Below, in pieces: positions 8,802 to 16,110 of a stretch of 64,000 nt of DNA. The stretch is taken from the NCBI GenBank assembly GCA_937958265.1, contig CALGNX010000019.1, positions 1 through 64,000 of the forward strand. The letters are read 5' to 3'. The DNA comes from an uncultured Algibacter sp. (GTDB lineage: Bacteria > Bacteroidota > Bacteroidia > Flavobacteriales > Flavobacteriaceae). Each line of letters opens with the position of its first letter. Within the stretch, counting starts at the first letter, position 1. A program made the translations under genes and the position numbers. A model generated the notes under the pieces. It was not told the origin of the DNA. It saw only the letters and a program-made list of their open reading frames with translations, and did not search any database.

Positions 8802-9437
8802 TTACAAATGTTTTACAAAGGCATCTCTAGAAATCTCTTCGGCACCCAAACTCTCCAAATGATTAGTATAAACTTGGCAATCTATCAGCTTGTAATTGGT
8901 AGACTTAACAAAAGATATAAAACCAACCTTACTCGCATTACTTTTTTCACTAAACATACTTTCACCACAAAACACACCGTTCTGCAAATCAACACCATAA
9001 AAACCACCTACTAAATTATCGGCGCTCCAAACCTCAACAGATTTAGCATAACCTAATTCATGCAATTTAACATAAGCTTCAATCATACTATTTGTAACCC
9101 AAGTACTATCTTGCCCGTTTCGTTTTATTAAAGCGCATGCTGTAATTACGGCTCTAAAATCTTTATTGTAAGTAACTGTAAAATGTCCATTACGCATTAC
9201 TTGTTTCATACTTTTTGAAACCTTTAAGTTTTCTGGAAACAAAACAAAGCGTGGATTTGGCGACCACCACAAAATAGGTTCATCGGTTTCAAACCAAGGG
9301 AAAATACCTTTTTTATAAGCTAGTAATAATCGTTCTACCGATAAATCGCCCCCAACAGCCAACAAACCTTCTGGCGAAGCCTCATTAACATCTGGAAACC
9401 ATATATTTTCATTTATATAATGCATATTAGTAAACAT
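8802..9437 (-). CDS. aat: Leucyl/phenylalanyl-tRNA--protein transferase
   Basis: Transfers Leu or Phe from tRNA to N-terminal Arg/Lys of proteins, marking them for ClpS/ClpAP degradation (N-end rule). The 211-residue protein contains the family hallmarks FPDVNEASPEGLLAVGGDLS, YKKGIFPWFETDEPILWWSP and, later, GGFYGVDLQNGVFCGESMFS. Length is normal. Two starts are possible: ATG at 9437 (MFTNMHY) or ATG at 9425 (MHYINENIWFP); the second matches the usual family N-terminus better and leaves more room after the terminator hairpin at 9444-9470. I keep 9437 as the longest reading. Confidence 0.94.
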   Translation of the reverse strand: MFTNMHYINENIWFPDVNEASPEGLLAVGGDLSVERLLLAYKKGIFPWFETDEPILWWSPNPRFVLFPENLKVSKSMKQVMRNGHFTVTYNKDFRAVITACALIKRNGQDSTWVTNSMIEAYVKLHELGYAKSVEVWSADNLVGGFYGVDLQNGVFCGESMFSEKSNASKVGFISFVKSTNYKLIDCQVYTNHLESLGAEEISRDAFVKHL

Positions 9438-9443
9438 AAAAAT

Positions 9444-9470
9444 ACCTCAACATTTAAAAAACATTGAGGT
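9444..9470 (-). terminator. Intrinsic terminator after DUF3127
   Basis: On the minus strand ACCTCAA ... TTGAGGT forms a 7-bp stem with a 13-base loop, followed by ATTTTTAT. It lies 48 bases after the DUF3127 stop and ends directly at the aat start region: the T-tract is within a few bases of the first aat ATG. Confidence 0.65.
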
Positions 9471-9482
9471 TTGTGTTATGGG

Positions 9483-9499
9483 ATTTACGCTTTCGCGGA
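9483..9499 (-). repeat. 17-bp repeated mini-hairpin motif, copy 1
   Basis: Minus strand TCCGCGAAAGCGTAAAT. An identical 17-mer occurs at 12104-12120. It contains CGC-GAAA-GCG, a three-pair stem closed by a GAAA tetraloop. This copy begins 19 bases past the DUF3127 stop codon and precedes that gene's terminator. Confidence 0.75.
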
Positions 9500-9517
9500 A
9501 ATAACAAATTGTATTAT

Positions 9518-9892
9518 TTAAAAAGGTAAATCGTCGTGATCTTCTTCCTTTAAATTACCAGCTGGCGCAAAAGCATCTGCTGGTGGTACTGGAGGCATTC
9601 CTGCAGGAGCATCTGCCTGCACACCCTCTATTCTCCAACCTTGGATACTATTAAAGTACTTTACCTCACCCTGTGGGCTAGTCCACTCACGACCTCTTAA
9701 ATTAATGCTTACCTTAACATCTTGCCCAACTTTATAATTGTTTAATAAATCTGTTTTATCTTGAACAAATTGAATTGAAATTTGTTGTGGGTACTGTTCC
9801 TCTGTAGTAACAACAATATCTCTTTTTCTAAAACCGTTAGTGCCTACCGATTCTGTTTCTCCAATTAATTTTACTTTACCTTGTACTTCCAT
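9518..9892 (-). CDS. DUF3127 OB-fold-like protein with an SSB-like acidic tail
   Basis: A 124-residue protein of the DUF3127 family, widespread in Bacteroidetes. The N-terminal 90 residues (MEVQGKVKLIGETESVGTNG, ISIQFVQDKTDLLNNYKVGQ, VSINLRGREWTSPQGEVKYF) have the beta pattern of an OB fold, and SLOW similarity to single-strand-binding proteins is suggested by the WTSPQGEVKYFN loop. After a Pro/Ala/Gly-rich linker (about 95-113) the protein ends EEDHDDLPF, very like the SSB C-terminal tip that docks partner proteins. A role in nucleic-acid binding is therefore reasonable but unproven. It is monocistronic, with its own terminator. Confidence 0.8.
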   Translation of the reverse strand: MEVQGKVKLIGETESVGTNGFRKRDIVVTTEEQYPQQISIQFVQDKTDLLNNYKVGQDVKVSINLRGREWTSPQGEVKYFNSIQGWRIEGVQADAPAGMPPVPPADAFAPAGNLKEEDHDDLPF

Positions 9893-10347
9893 CTTATATA
9901 ATTATTAAATATTCGTCTAGATTTACGGCTTACATATTTTATTTTATCGCAATATAACATGTATAAAAATCAAGCTATTAAACTTAAAAACTAAATATTA
10001 AAAACCAATAAAAAAATATAAATTTTTGATTATTAACACCTTACACACTAAAAATAAACATATCCGTTTGAGCGCGCAAAGGTAATTAAACTATAACATA
10101 ACTAAAAACTTGATCATTAATATTAATTGAGCATGCAACACCATTTTTTAAACAACACTAATATAAGTTTTAAGCAATACATATAACTTACTACTTGTAA
10201 CCTATATTTCAATTGATATTTTAATTTAAGCTGTATTTATGTTTTATCCAATCAAAACATAAATCAATTGGCTATTTGGTATTAAAAACCTAAATTACAG
10301 CTAGCTATCTATAGTTAGGCAAGCATTAAAACCATAACTTATTATTA
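9893..10347. other. 455-base intergenic region between divergent genes
   Basis: AT-rich DNA separating DUF3127 (minus) from the histidine kinase (plus). The only element I can support is a minus-strand -7 box (10077-10084). Nothing resembling a tRNA, and no open frame of more than a few tens of codons with a plausible start, was seen. Confidence 0.6.
10077..10084 (-). promoter_or_regulatory. Candidate -7 promoter box for DUF3127
   Basis: Minus strand TACCTTTG followed by CGCGC; exact match to TAnnTTTG. It would give a leader of roughly 180 bases before the DUF3127 ATG. No convincing -33 box. Confidence 0.4.
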
Positions 10348-11499
10348 ATGATCTTTACTAAATACAACAACGCCCTACGCTGGGTAATTATTATAGCCTC
10401 TTTTACTATTGTTTCCCTTATTTTATGGAAAACATATGCTTTTTTTCAACATTTTAAAGATGAAGAACGCAATAAAATGGAAAATTGGTCCTACGCACAA
10501 ACCGAATTTGTAAATTCTGATTCTAATACAAACTTAAACCTTACCCTTAAAATATTAAACAGTAACACAACCACACCAATGATTGTTTTGGATAAAAACG
10601 GCCATTTTAATAGCTCAAACAATATTAACGAGTCTCAAATTAAAGATTCCTTATATATAAAAAAACTTATTAAAACATTTAAGGCAGAAAACAAACCTAT
10701 AGATATAAAATACCAAGGCGAAGTTTTTTCTACTATATATTACGGCAATTCTCCATTACTAAACAAATTAAAATATTACCCGCTTGCTTTAGTATTAATA
10801 ATTATACTTTTTGGCGCTGTCATTTTCTTTTTCTACAGTAGTAATAAAAATGCAACGCAAAACAAATTATGGTCTGGCATGGCGAAAGAAACAGCACATC
10901 AAATAGGAACACCGCTATCTTCTTTAATTGGCTGGGCCGAAATACTAAAAACAGAACATGTAAACCCCGATTATATTTTTGAAATTGAAAAAGATATAGA
11001 CCGTTTACAAACCATTACAGAACGTTTTAGTAAAATTGGCTCTATCCCTACTTTGGAAAAAGCAGATGTAATAAAAGAAACCATAAACGCTTACGATTAT
11101 TTAAAAATAAGATCTTCTAAACTTATAGTGTTTGAATTAATTATACCCAAAGGCGAAATACTAGTAAATTTAAACAAACAACTTTACAGCTGGACCATAG
11201 AAAATTTAGTTAAAAATGCTATTGATGCTATGAAGGGTAGAGGAAAACTAACTATTGAAATATTAAAACTTGATAATGAGGTAAAAATCAACGTTACAGA
11301 TTCCGGAAAAGGAATTTCTAAAAAACATTTTATTAAAATATTCGAGCCAGGTTTTACTACAAAAAAACGTGGTTGGGGCTTAGGTTTATCATTAACAAAA
11401 CGTATTATCACAAAATTTCATAACGGAAAAATAAAGGTTTTACAGTCTGAAAAAGAAGTAGGTAGCACACTACAAATAACATTAAAAATTACTGACTAA
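10348..11499 (+). CDS. Membrane-bound sensor histidine kinase
   Basis: A 383-residue kinase with two membrane segments (about 12-30 and 147-168) flanking a small extracytoplasmic sensor region. The dimerisation/phosphoacceptor helix contains AKETAHQIGTPLSSLIGWAE, where the His of the H-box is the phosphorylated residue; this AHQIGTPLSSL form is common in Bacteroidetes. The ATPase domain shows the N box NLVKNAIDAM, the G1 box DSGKGI, the F box IFEPGFTTK and the G2 box GWGLGLSL. No response regulator gene is adjacent, so its partner is elsewhere. The signal sensed is unknown. Confidence 0.9.
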   Translation: MIFTKYNNALRWVIIIASFTIVSLILWKTYAFFQHFKDEERNKMENWSYAQTEFVNSDSNTNLNLTLKILNSNTTTPMIVLDKNGHFNSSNNINESQIKDSLYIKKLIKTFKAENKPIDIKYQGEVFSTIYYGNSPLLNKLKYYPLALVLIIILFGAVIFFFYSSNKNATQNKLWSGMAKETAHQIGTPLSSLIGWAEILKTEHVNPDYIFEIEKDIDRLQTITERFSKIGSIPTLEKADVIKETINAYDYLKIRSSKLIVFELIIPKGEILVNLNKQLYSWTIENLVKNAIDAMKGRGKLTIEILKLDNEVKINVTDSGKGISKKHFIKIFEPGFTTKKRGWGLGLSLTKRIITKFHNGKIKVLQSEKEVGSTLQITLKITD

Positions 11500-11563
11500 C
11501 ACCAACATATCGACCTCCGGGTATTTGTAAAAAAAATCTAAGAAGTTAAGTTATACCAACTCT

Positions 11564-11592
11564 ATTTTACCTGCCTTTTATTTAGGTAAAAT
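11564..11592. terminator. 9-bp inverted repeat between convergent genes
   Basis: ATTTTACCT (11564-11572) and AGGTAAAAT (11584-11592) with an 11-base loop, in the gap between the histidine kinase and the convergent HIT gene. There is no T-tract right after the stem on either strand; possible bidirectional terminator. Confidence 0.45.
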
Positions 11593-11635
11593 GGCGTAAC
11601 ATAACGCTAAAAAGAATTAAGGCATGTCTTTTAAT

Positions 11636-12028
11636 TTATTTCAACTGCGCCTTAATAGTTTCTGCCAAAGACTCAAACTCATTTTTAGATAGTTTCACCT
11701 TTTTACAAAACAAAGCATCTTCCATGGCTTGTAATGGTATTAAATGAACATGCGCATGCGGCACCTCCAAACCTATTACACTTAAACCAATACGCTTGCA
11801 TGGTACAGCTTTTTTTAAGGCTACTGCTATGTTTCTAGAAAAAAGCATTAAACGGCTATAAGTCGCCTCATCCAAATCAAAGAGTTTATCAACTTGTTTT
11901 TTAGGCACACAAAGTGTATGACCTTTAGCATTTGGGTTAATATCAAGGAAAGCAAAAAACTCATCGTTCTCCGCTATTTTATAACAAGGTAATTCGCCAT
12001 TAATTATTTTTGTGAATATAGAAGTCAT
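11636..12028 (-). CDS. HIT-family nucleotide hydrolase/transferase
   Basis: A 130-residue histidine-triad protein. The C-terminal active-site motif HAHVHLIPL supplies the His-x-His-x-His triad; the N-terminal ITKIINGELPCYKIAENDEF-like segment and FLDINPNAKGHTLCVPKK are typical of the Hint/HinT branch, which hydrolyses nucleotide phosphoramidates and related dinucleotides. Length is typical. It follows greA on the same strand, but a terminator (12058-12077) separates them. The N-terminal ITKIINGE and ILPC-type zinc residues of HinT are only partly present. Confidence 0.92.
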   Translation of the reverse strand: MTSIFTKIINGELPCYKIAENDEFFAFLDINPNAKGHTLCVPKKQVDKLFDLDEATYSRLMLFSRNIAVALKKAVPCKRIGLSVIGLEVPHAHVHLIPLQAMEDALFCKKVKLSKNEFESLAETIKAQLK

Positions 12029-12057
12029 AAAATTATAATATACATATAGTTTAAAAA

Positions 12058-12077
12058 AGGCGCTTTAGTTAGCACCT
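12058..12077 (-). terminator. Intrinsic terminator after greA
   Basis: Minus strand AGGTGCT-aactaa-AGCGCCT (7-bp stem with one G-T wobble) followed by a run of T. It lies 60 bases after the greA stop and 30 bases before the HIT gene start, so it likely ends most greA transcripts before HIT. Confidence 0.7.
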
Positions 12078-12103
12078 ATTTGTATTTTTTTTAGAGAAAT
12101 ATA

Positions 12104-12120
12104 ATTTACGCTTTCGCGGA
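12104..12120 (-). repeat. 17-bp repeated mini-hairpin motif, copy 2
   Basis: Identical to the 17-mer at 9483-9499 (minus strand TCCGCGAAAGCGTAAAT). It begins 17 bases past the greA stop codon and precedes the greA terminator, the same arrangement as at DUF3127. Confidence 0.75.
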
Positions 12121-12136
12121 TTTAGAACACAACTAA

Positions 12137-12610
12137 TTATCTTGAAATTTCAACAATATCAAATTTCATAACACCCTTAGGTACTTTTATTTCTGCGACA
12201 TCGCCTACCGATTTCCCTAATAAACCCTGCCCTATTGGAGAGTTGACAGATATTTTACCAGAAGCTAAATCTGCTTCACCATCGGCCACTAAAGTGTAAT
12301 ACATTTCCATGCCGTTGGTTTGATTTTTAATTTTCACTTTTGATAAAACTAATATTTTAGAGATATCCATTTGCGACTCATCAATAACACGCGCACCAGC
12401 TAGAGCATCTTCTAACTTAGAAATACGCATTTCCAGCATGCCTTGCGCCTCTTTTGCCGCATCATACTCAGCATTCTCACTTAAATCGCCTTTATCCCTT
12501 GCCTCTCCAATAGCACGAGATGCCTTTACACGCTCAACATCTTTAAGATGTCTTAATTCTTCTCTTAACTTTTTTAATCCTTCGGGCGTATAGTATGATA
12601 CTTTACTCAT
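12137..12610 (-). CDS. greA: Transcription elongation factor GreA
   Basis: Stimulates RNA polymerase to cleave backtracked RNA. The 157-residue protein has the N-terminal coiled coil (YYTPEGLKKLREELRHLKDV to about residue 75) with the tip motif ARDKGDLSENAEYDAAKEAQ, whose acidic residues enter the polymerase secondary channel, and the C-terminal FKBP-like domain (about 80-157, ending GKSVGDVAEIKVPKGVMKFD). Length is typical. The leader carries a terminator-like hairpin (12689-12708) just after a possible promoter, so attenuation is possible. Confidence 0.95.
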   Translation of the reverse strand: MSKVSYYTPEGLKKLREELRHLKDVERVKASRAIGEARDKGDLSENAEYDAAKEAQGMLEMRISKLEDALAGARVIDESQMDISKILVLSKVKIKNQTNGMEMYYTLVADGEADLASGKISVNSPIGQGLLGKSVGDVAEIKVPKGVMKFDIVEISR

Positions 12611-12688
12611 AACTTCATTGTTTAACTTAATAAAAGATGCTGATACACTTTAAAAAGAAACCTCTTTAAAAGTTTTCAGCATAAAAAA

Positions 12689-12708
12689 AATCTCGCGGTA
12701 ACGAGATT
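12689..12708 (-). terminator. Terminator-like hairpin at the 5' end of the greA leader
   Basis: Minus strand AATCTCG-TTACCG-CGAGATT (7-bp stem) followed by eight consecutive T residues, a canonical intrinsic terminator. It lies about 80 bases upstream of greA and no minus-strand gene lies to its right until 13553, so it cannot be an ordinary end-of-gene terminator. It may attenuate greA. Confidence 0.65.
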
Positions 12709-12714
12709 ATCTAA

Positions 12715-12722
12715 CAAATATA
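12715..12722 (-). promoter_or_regulatory. Candidate -7 box for the greA leader
   Basis: Minus strand TATATTTG, exact TAnnTTTG. It would start RNA a few bases downstream, right at the hairpin 12689-12708. No clear -33 box. Confidence 0.35.
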
Positions 12723-12780
12723 CAAAATATTTAAGTCGATTTACTTTTTGTCGTAAATTGCACCTTAATATTCGCAAATT

Positions 12781-13209
12781 ATGAAACTATTTTTTAAAAT
12801 ACTAATCCTGTTATTATGTTTTGCTTGCGAAGATAATTCTAGAGATAATAAAAACTGTAGATTTTTACTAAGTCAAGGTGTTAATCATACCGAAAATCTT
12901 AATTTAGTACCTCTAAATGGATTATCTACAGGCAGTGCTATTGTTTTGGATGTTCCAAATACTAGAGGCATTATTGTGTCCAACACAGGTAACGGAACCT
13001 ATTTAGCTTTTGATGCTGCAGACCCAAACCACGCACTCCAAACCTGCTCCACATTAAGTGTTAACTACCCCATTGGCACATGCAATTGTGAAGATGGTAA
13101 CAGATTTAGTTTATTAGATGGTGCGCCTATTGGAAATGAAAACCTGCTTTGCCCCTTAACCATGTACCGAGTAAGCGTGTCTGGTAATTTACTTACTATT
13201 TTTAATTAA
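12781..13209 (+). CDS. Lipoprotein with a degenerate Rieske-like fold
   Basis: A 142-residue protein with a lipoprotein signal (MKLFFKILILLLCFACEDN, lipid on Cys 16). The mature part follows the order of a Rieske domain: a strand with GNGTYLAFDAADPNH, a Cys-containing loop, CNCEDGNRFSLLDGAPIG and PLTMYRVSVSGNLLTIF. In functional Rieske proteins two CxH boxes bind the 2Fe-2S cluster; here the His ligands are absent from those positions (the boxes read QTCSTL and CNCEDG), so a cluster is unlikely. Related cluster-less lipoproteins occur in flavobacteria. Function is unknown; it could be structural. Single gene, ended by the terminator at 13453. Confidence 0.65.
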   Translation: MKLFFKILILLLCFACEDNSRDNKNCRFLLSQGVNHTENLNLVPLNGLSTGSAIVLDVPNTRGIIVSNTGNGTYLAFDAADPNHALQTCSTLSVNYPIGTCNCEDGNRFSLLDGAPIGNENLLCPLTMYRVSVSGNLLTIFN

Positions 13210-13552
13210 GCTTTTCACTTAAAACAACAAATAGTGCTTGGTTTAATATACTATTTAAATAAAATTAGGCTAAAGAACTTGAATTATATCCTGCCTATAT
13301 AAGAAAGAAAATTAAAGCATAGCCTTAGCTACGGTTTTATTTTCTTTTGAAATAGAAGTGCGATAGAAACGATTTATTAGCCTTCCTTTAAATTTTAATT
13401 GGTATAATGTGCAATTAAAAACACACTAGATTGGATTTCTCTTATATTTAAAACTAAAAAAACCATAGTTAATACTATGGTTTTTTTAGTTTATTTTTTG
13501 TGCAGTAATTAAATTATTTTAAACCCGATAGGTTTAATCATTACAAGCCTAA
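13210..13552. other. 343-base gap between convergent genes with two hairpins
   Basis: Contains a long imperfect inverted repeat (AAAGAAAATTAAA at 13304-13316 against TTTTATTTTCTTT at 13335-13347, 18-base loop with GC-rich centre) and the strong bidirectional terminator at 13453-13490. No ORF is supportable. The first hairpin could be part of a dispersed intergenic repeat, but no second copy is visible in the window. Confidence 0.55.
13453..13490. terminator. Bidirectional intrinsic terminator
   Basis: ACTAAAAAAACCATAG - ttaata - CTATGGTTTTTTTAGT, a perfect 16-bp palindromic stem with A7 on one side and T7 on the other. It serves the plus-strand lipoprotein gene and the minus-strand TonB receptor. 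Confidence 0.9.
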
Positions 13553-15781
13553 TTAGAACTTTAACGTCATACCTAACAAAAAATTAGTAGTTGCCTGCGG
13601 ATAGAATCCTGCGCCCTCCACAGTGGCAATGCTTCCAGGGTTAGAGAAATCATCATCAAAAGTAAAATAAAACCCATTAGATACATACTCCACATTAAAT
13701 ATATTATTTACCAAACCTGAAAACACAATAGAATCGAATATCGATTTGGTTTCCAAAGTATAAATGATATTAAAATCGTTAGTAAAAAAACTATCTAATT
13801 TGGATAAATCTGCCTCGGTATTACTCATAAACTGCTCCCCAACAAACTTACTTAATAACGACATTTGTAAAGACTTAATAGGTTGATATACTATGGCGTT
13901 TGCGGCTACTATATTTGGTGAAAAAGCAATATCTGTACCCCCTAAGTTTTGTAATTCGCCATCAAAAGAAATAATAGTTTCTCTATTTCTGTTAGCACTA
14001 AATGTAGCATTGGGTTGCAACGTTAATTGCGATGTAATAGGTATTACAGCTTCCAACTCTGTACCTAACCTATAACTTTGCCCGCTATTTGTTCTTAACG
14101 GGGCTCCAACATCGTTAATTTCACCAGATAAAACCAATTGCTCATTATACAACATTAAATAACTATTTATATTCAAGCTAAAATTTCCTTTTTTATGCCT
14201 CCACCCCAATTCAAAATCGTTAAGTTGCTCAGGTTTAATATTTTCGTTATTTTCAAAATCATCACGACTTGGCTCTCTGTTAGCTCGGGCATAAGAAAAG
14301 TATAAATCGTTACTATTATCAAACTTAAAAGTAACTCCTGCTTTTGGGTTAAAAAACGTAAAGTTTTCAGTTACGTTAAATAAACTAAGATTAGAGTTTA
14401 CACCCGAAGTTTTATAATTTACGTTTCGTAGTTGCAAATCACCATAAAGCTGAACTTTATTATTAAGCCTATAATTAGCCTTCGAGAAAACGGAAGCTTC
14501 TTTCTTACGCCCATTACCTTCGTAATACCGATCTCTAATAGCACTTTGACTTGCAAATTCTGCCCAAATTACTTCGCCGAAATGATCTCCATTATAATCG
14601 CTATACGATCCACCAAAAATCATATCCAAATCATTATTCTTATAATTGGCACTAGCATTAAGTACGTAAAAATCGTTATCCAACCAGCGTCTTCTAATTA
14701 AATCTGTAGAGTTTACAACTTCTCCATTTACAGTCAATTCTTCAAAACCGTATGTATCAAAATCATCATCTTCTCTAAACTGCTCAAAATAACCACGTCC
14801 ATATGTGTAATTTAGACCTAGGTTTGTAGACCAGTTATTGTTGTAACGCTGGTTCCAATGCAATTGATAATGATCTTGATTATAATTATCAACCTCATTA
14901 TCGTAAGTATAAAAATTATATCTTCTATCGGAATTTCTAAGGTTTTCAGCATCGGCATCACTTAAAAAATTATCTGTAATATAGGCTTCAATACCAGCTT
15001 CGTCGCCATTAATTCTAGCTAAAGGTGTTCCAAACCAAGCTTGATACGTTACTTCGCTCCCTCCAAAGGTAATAGCCTTTATCAACGTATTATCATCGAC
15101 ATAAGAACCTTGTAAAAAATAAGATTTTAAATCTGCTGAAGCCCTATCAATATAACCATCGGAAGCTATGTTGGATAAACGCCCTGCTATTTCAAAATGG
15201 TTATTCATAAGCCCTGTACTAAATTTTACGGTATGCTTACGTGTATTAAAACTACCAAAGGAATTTGCTATTTCACCAGAAGATTCTTTTGAAATGGCAT
15301 CTGTAAGTATATTAATACTAGCACCAAAAGCCCCTGAACCGTTGGTAGAAGTACCAACACCACGTTGTAACTGAAGACTTTCTACAGAAGAAGTAAAGTC
15401 TCCTAAGTTTACCCAAAATGTACCTAAAGATTCGGCATCGTTATAAGGGATACCGTTAATAGTAATATTTGTAGATTGGCTACTAATACCACGTACCCTA
15501 ATACCAGTATAACCAACGCCTGCACCAGCATCTGATGTGGTAACTACAGAAGGCAAAAAGTTAAGCAATTGCGGTATATCTTGTCCTAAATTACGTTTTG
15601 CTAGAGACGCTTTACTCACATTGGAATGCGTAATAGGCGAATCTGCATTAACGCGAACTGCTTTTACCAAAACTTCGTCTAACTTTTCGAGTCTTGTTGA
15701 ATCTAATTCTTTTAAATTCTGTTGCGCATTGGCACTCATGGATAACACAAGTAGTGTTAAAATAAGAAAACTATTTTTCAT
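13553..15781 (-). CDS. TonB-dependent outer-membrane receptor under TPP-riboswitch control (probable thiamine-type uptake)
   Basis: A 742-residue receptor: signal peptide MKNSFLILTLLVLSMSANAQ, a TonB-box-like stretch near 30-40 (LDEVLVKAVRVN), a plug domain (about 45-165, with TGIRVRGISSQSTNITINGI and GSGAFGASINILT) and a 22-strand-type barrel ending in LLGMTLKF with the terminal Phe used for outer-membrane assembly. It lacks the N-terminal carboxypeptidase-regulatory domain of SusC-like receptors. The leader contains a TPP riboswitch (15891-15950), and known THI-element-controlled receptors in Bacteroidetes are assigned to thiamine or precursor uptake. Substrate is therefore inferred from regulation. 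It ends at a strong bidirectional terminator. Confidence 0.9.
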   Translation of the reverse strand: MKNSFLILTLLVLSMSANAQQNLKELDSTRLEKLDEVLVKAVRVNADSPITHSNVSKASLAKRNLGQDIPQLLNFLPSVVTTSDAGAGVGYTGIRVRGISSQSTNITINGIPYNDAESLGTFWVNLGDFTSSVESLQLQRGVGTSTNGSGAFGASINILTDAISKESSGEIANSFGSFNTRKHTVKFSTGLMNNHFEIAGRLSNIASDGYIDRASADLKSYFLQGSYVDDNTLIKAITFGGSEVTYQAWFGTPLARINGDEAGIEAYITDNFLSDADAENLRNSDRRYNFYTYDNEVDNYNQDHYQLHWNQRYNNNWSTNLGLNYTYGRGYFEQFREDDDFDTYGFEELTVNGEVVNSTDLIRRRWLDNDFYVLNASANYKNNDLDMIFGGSYSDYNGDHFGEVIWAEFASQSAIRDRYYEGNGRKKEASVFSKANYRLNNKVQLYGDLQLRNVNYKTSGVNSNLSLFNVTENFTFFNPKAGVTFKFDNSNDLYFSYARANREPSRDDFENNENIKPEQLNDFELGWRHKKGNFSLNINSYLMLYNEQLVLSGEINDVGAPLRTNSGQSYRLGTELEAVIPITSQLTLQPNATFSANRNRETIISFDGELQNLGGTDIAFSPNIVAANAIVYQPIKSLQMSLLSKFVGEQFMSNTEADLSKLDSFFTNDFNIIYTLETKSIFDSIVFSGLVNNIFNVEYVSNGFYFTFDDDFSNPGSIATVEGAGFYPQATTNFLLGMTLKF

Positions 15782-15890
15782 TACGATTATATTTCTAACC
15801 GAATAAAAAGAGGTAATTATTCTGTATTTCTATTATATTAAATTTGGCATTTATACTTAATCTACAATATTAATTATAGTAGTATAAATT

Positions 15891-15950
15891 CATGTTCCTA
15901 AACAGCATTACCTGTTCTAGGTTCAATGGGTATGATCTCAGCCCAATACA
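15891..15950 (-). ncRNA. TPP riboswitch (THI element)
   Basis: Minus strand shows, in order, TTGGG, CTGAGA (complement of 15936-15941), ATACCC, GAACCT (15919-15924), CAGGTAATGCTG and TAGGAAC (15894-15899). These are the conserved blocks of the thiamine-pyrophosphate aptamer (CUGAGA...ACCC...GAACCUG...UAAU-C...AGGGAA). Outer ATGT/ACAT can form P1. The P3 arm is very short or absent. Downstream, ATTTATACT (15881-15889, minus sense) and AGTATAAAT (15849-15857) form a 9-bp hairpin without a T-tract, so the expression platform more likely acts on translation. It lies 110 bases before the receptor ATG. Confidence 0.88.
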
Positions 15951-16062
15951 TCGTAAAATTTTAGAGTTTAAATTTTAATTTTTTAGGCAATTTTCGTTAA
16001 AAAACAGCAATTTAAAATCATTAATTATTAACCAATCGAGCACCCCTTTTTTGAGAACGGCG

Positions 16063-16070
16063 CAAAGATA
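16063..16070 (-). promoter_or_regulatory. Candidate -7 box for the riboswitch-receptor transcript
   Basis: Minus strand TATCTTTG followed by CGCC; exact TAnnTTTG, placed after the arfB stop and about 110 bases before the aptamer. It indicates that the receptor is transcribed independently of the arfB operon. No good -33 match. Confidence 0.5.
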
Positions 16071-16110
16071 GAGCAGATATATCAATTATAATTTAAAATT
16101 GACATGTTTT

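Noticed and set aside
13893-15806. Plus-strand frames opposite the TonB receptor
   Set aside because: Low-complexity translations without starts, signal or domain; the receptor explains the region.
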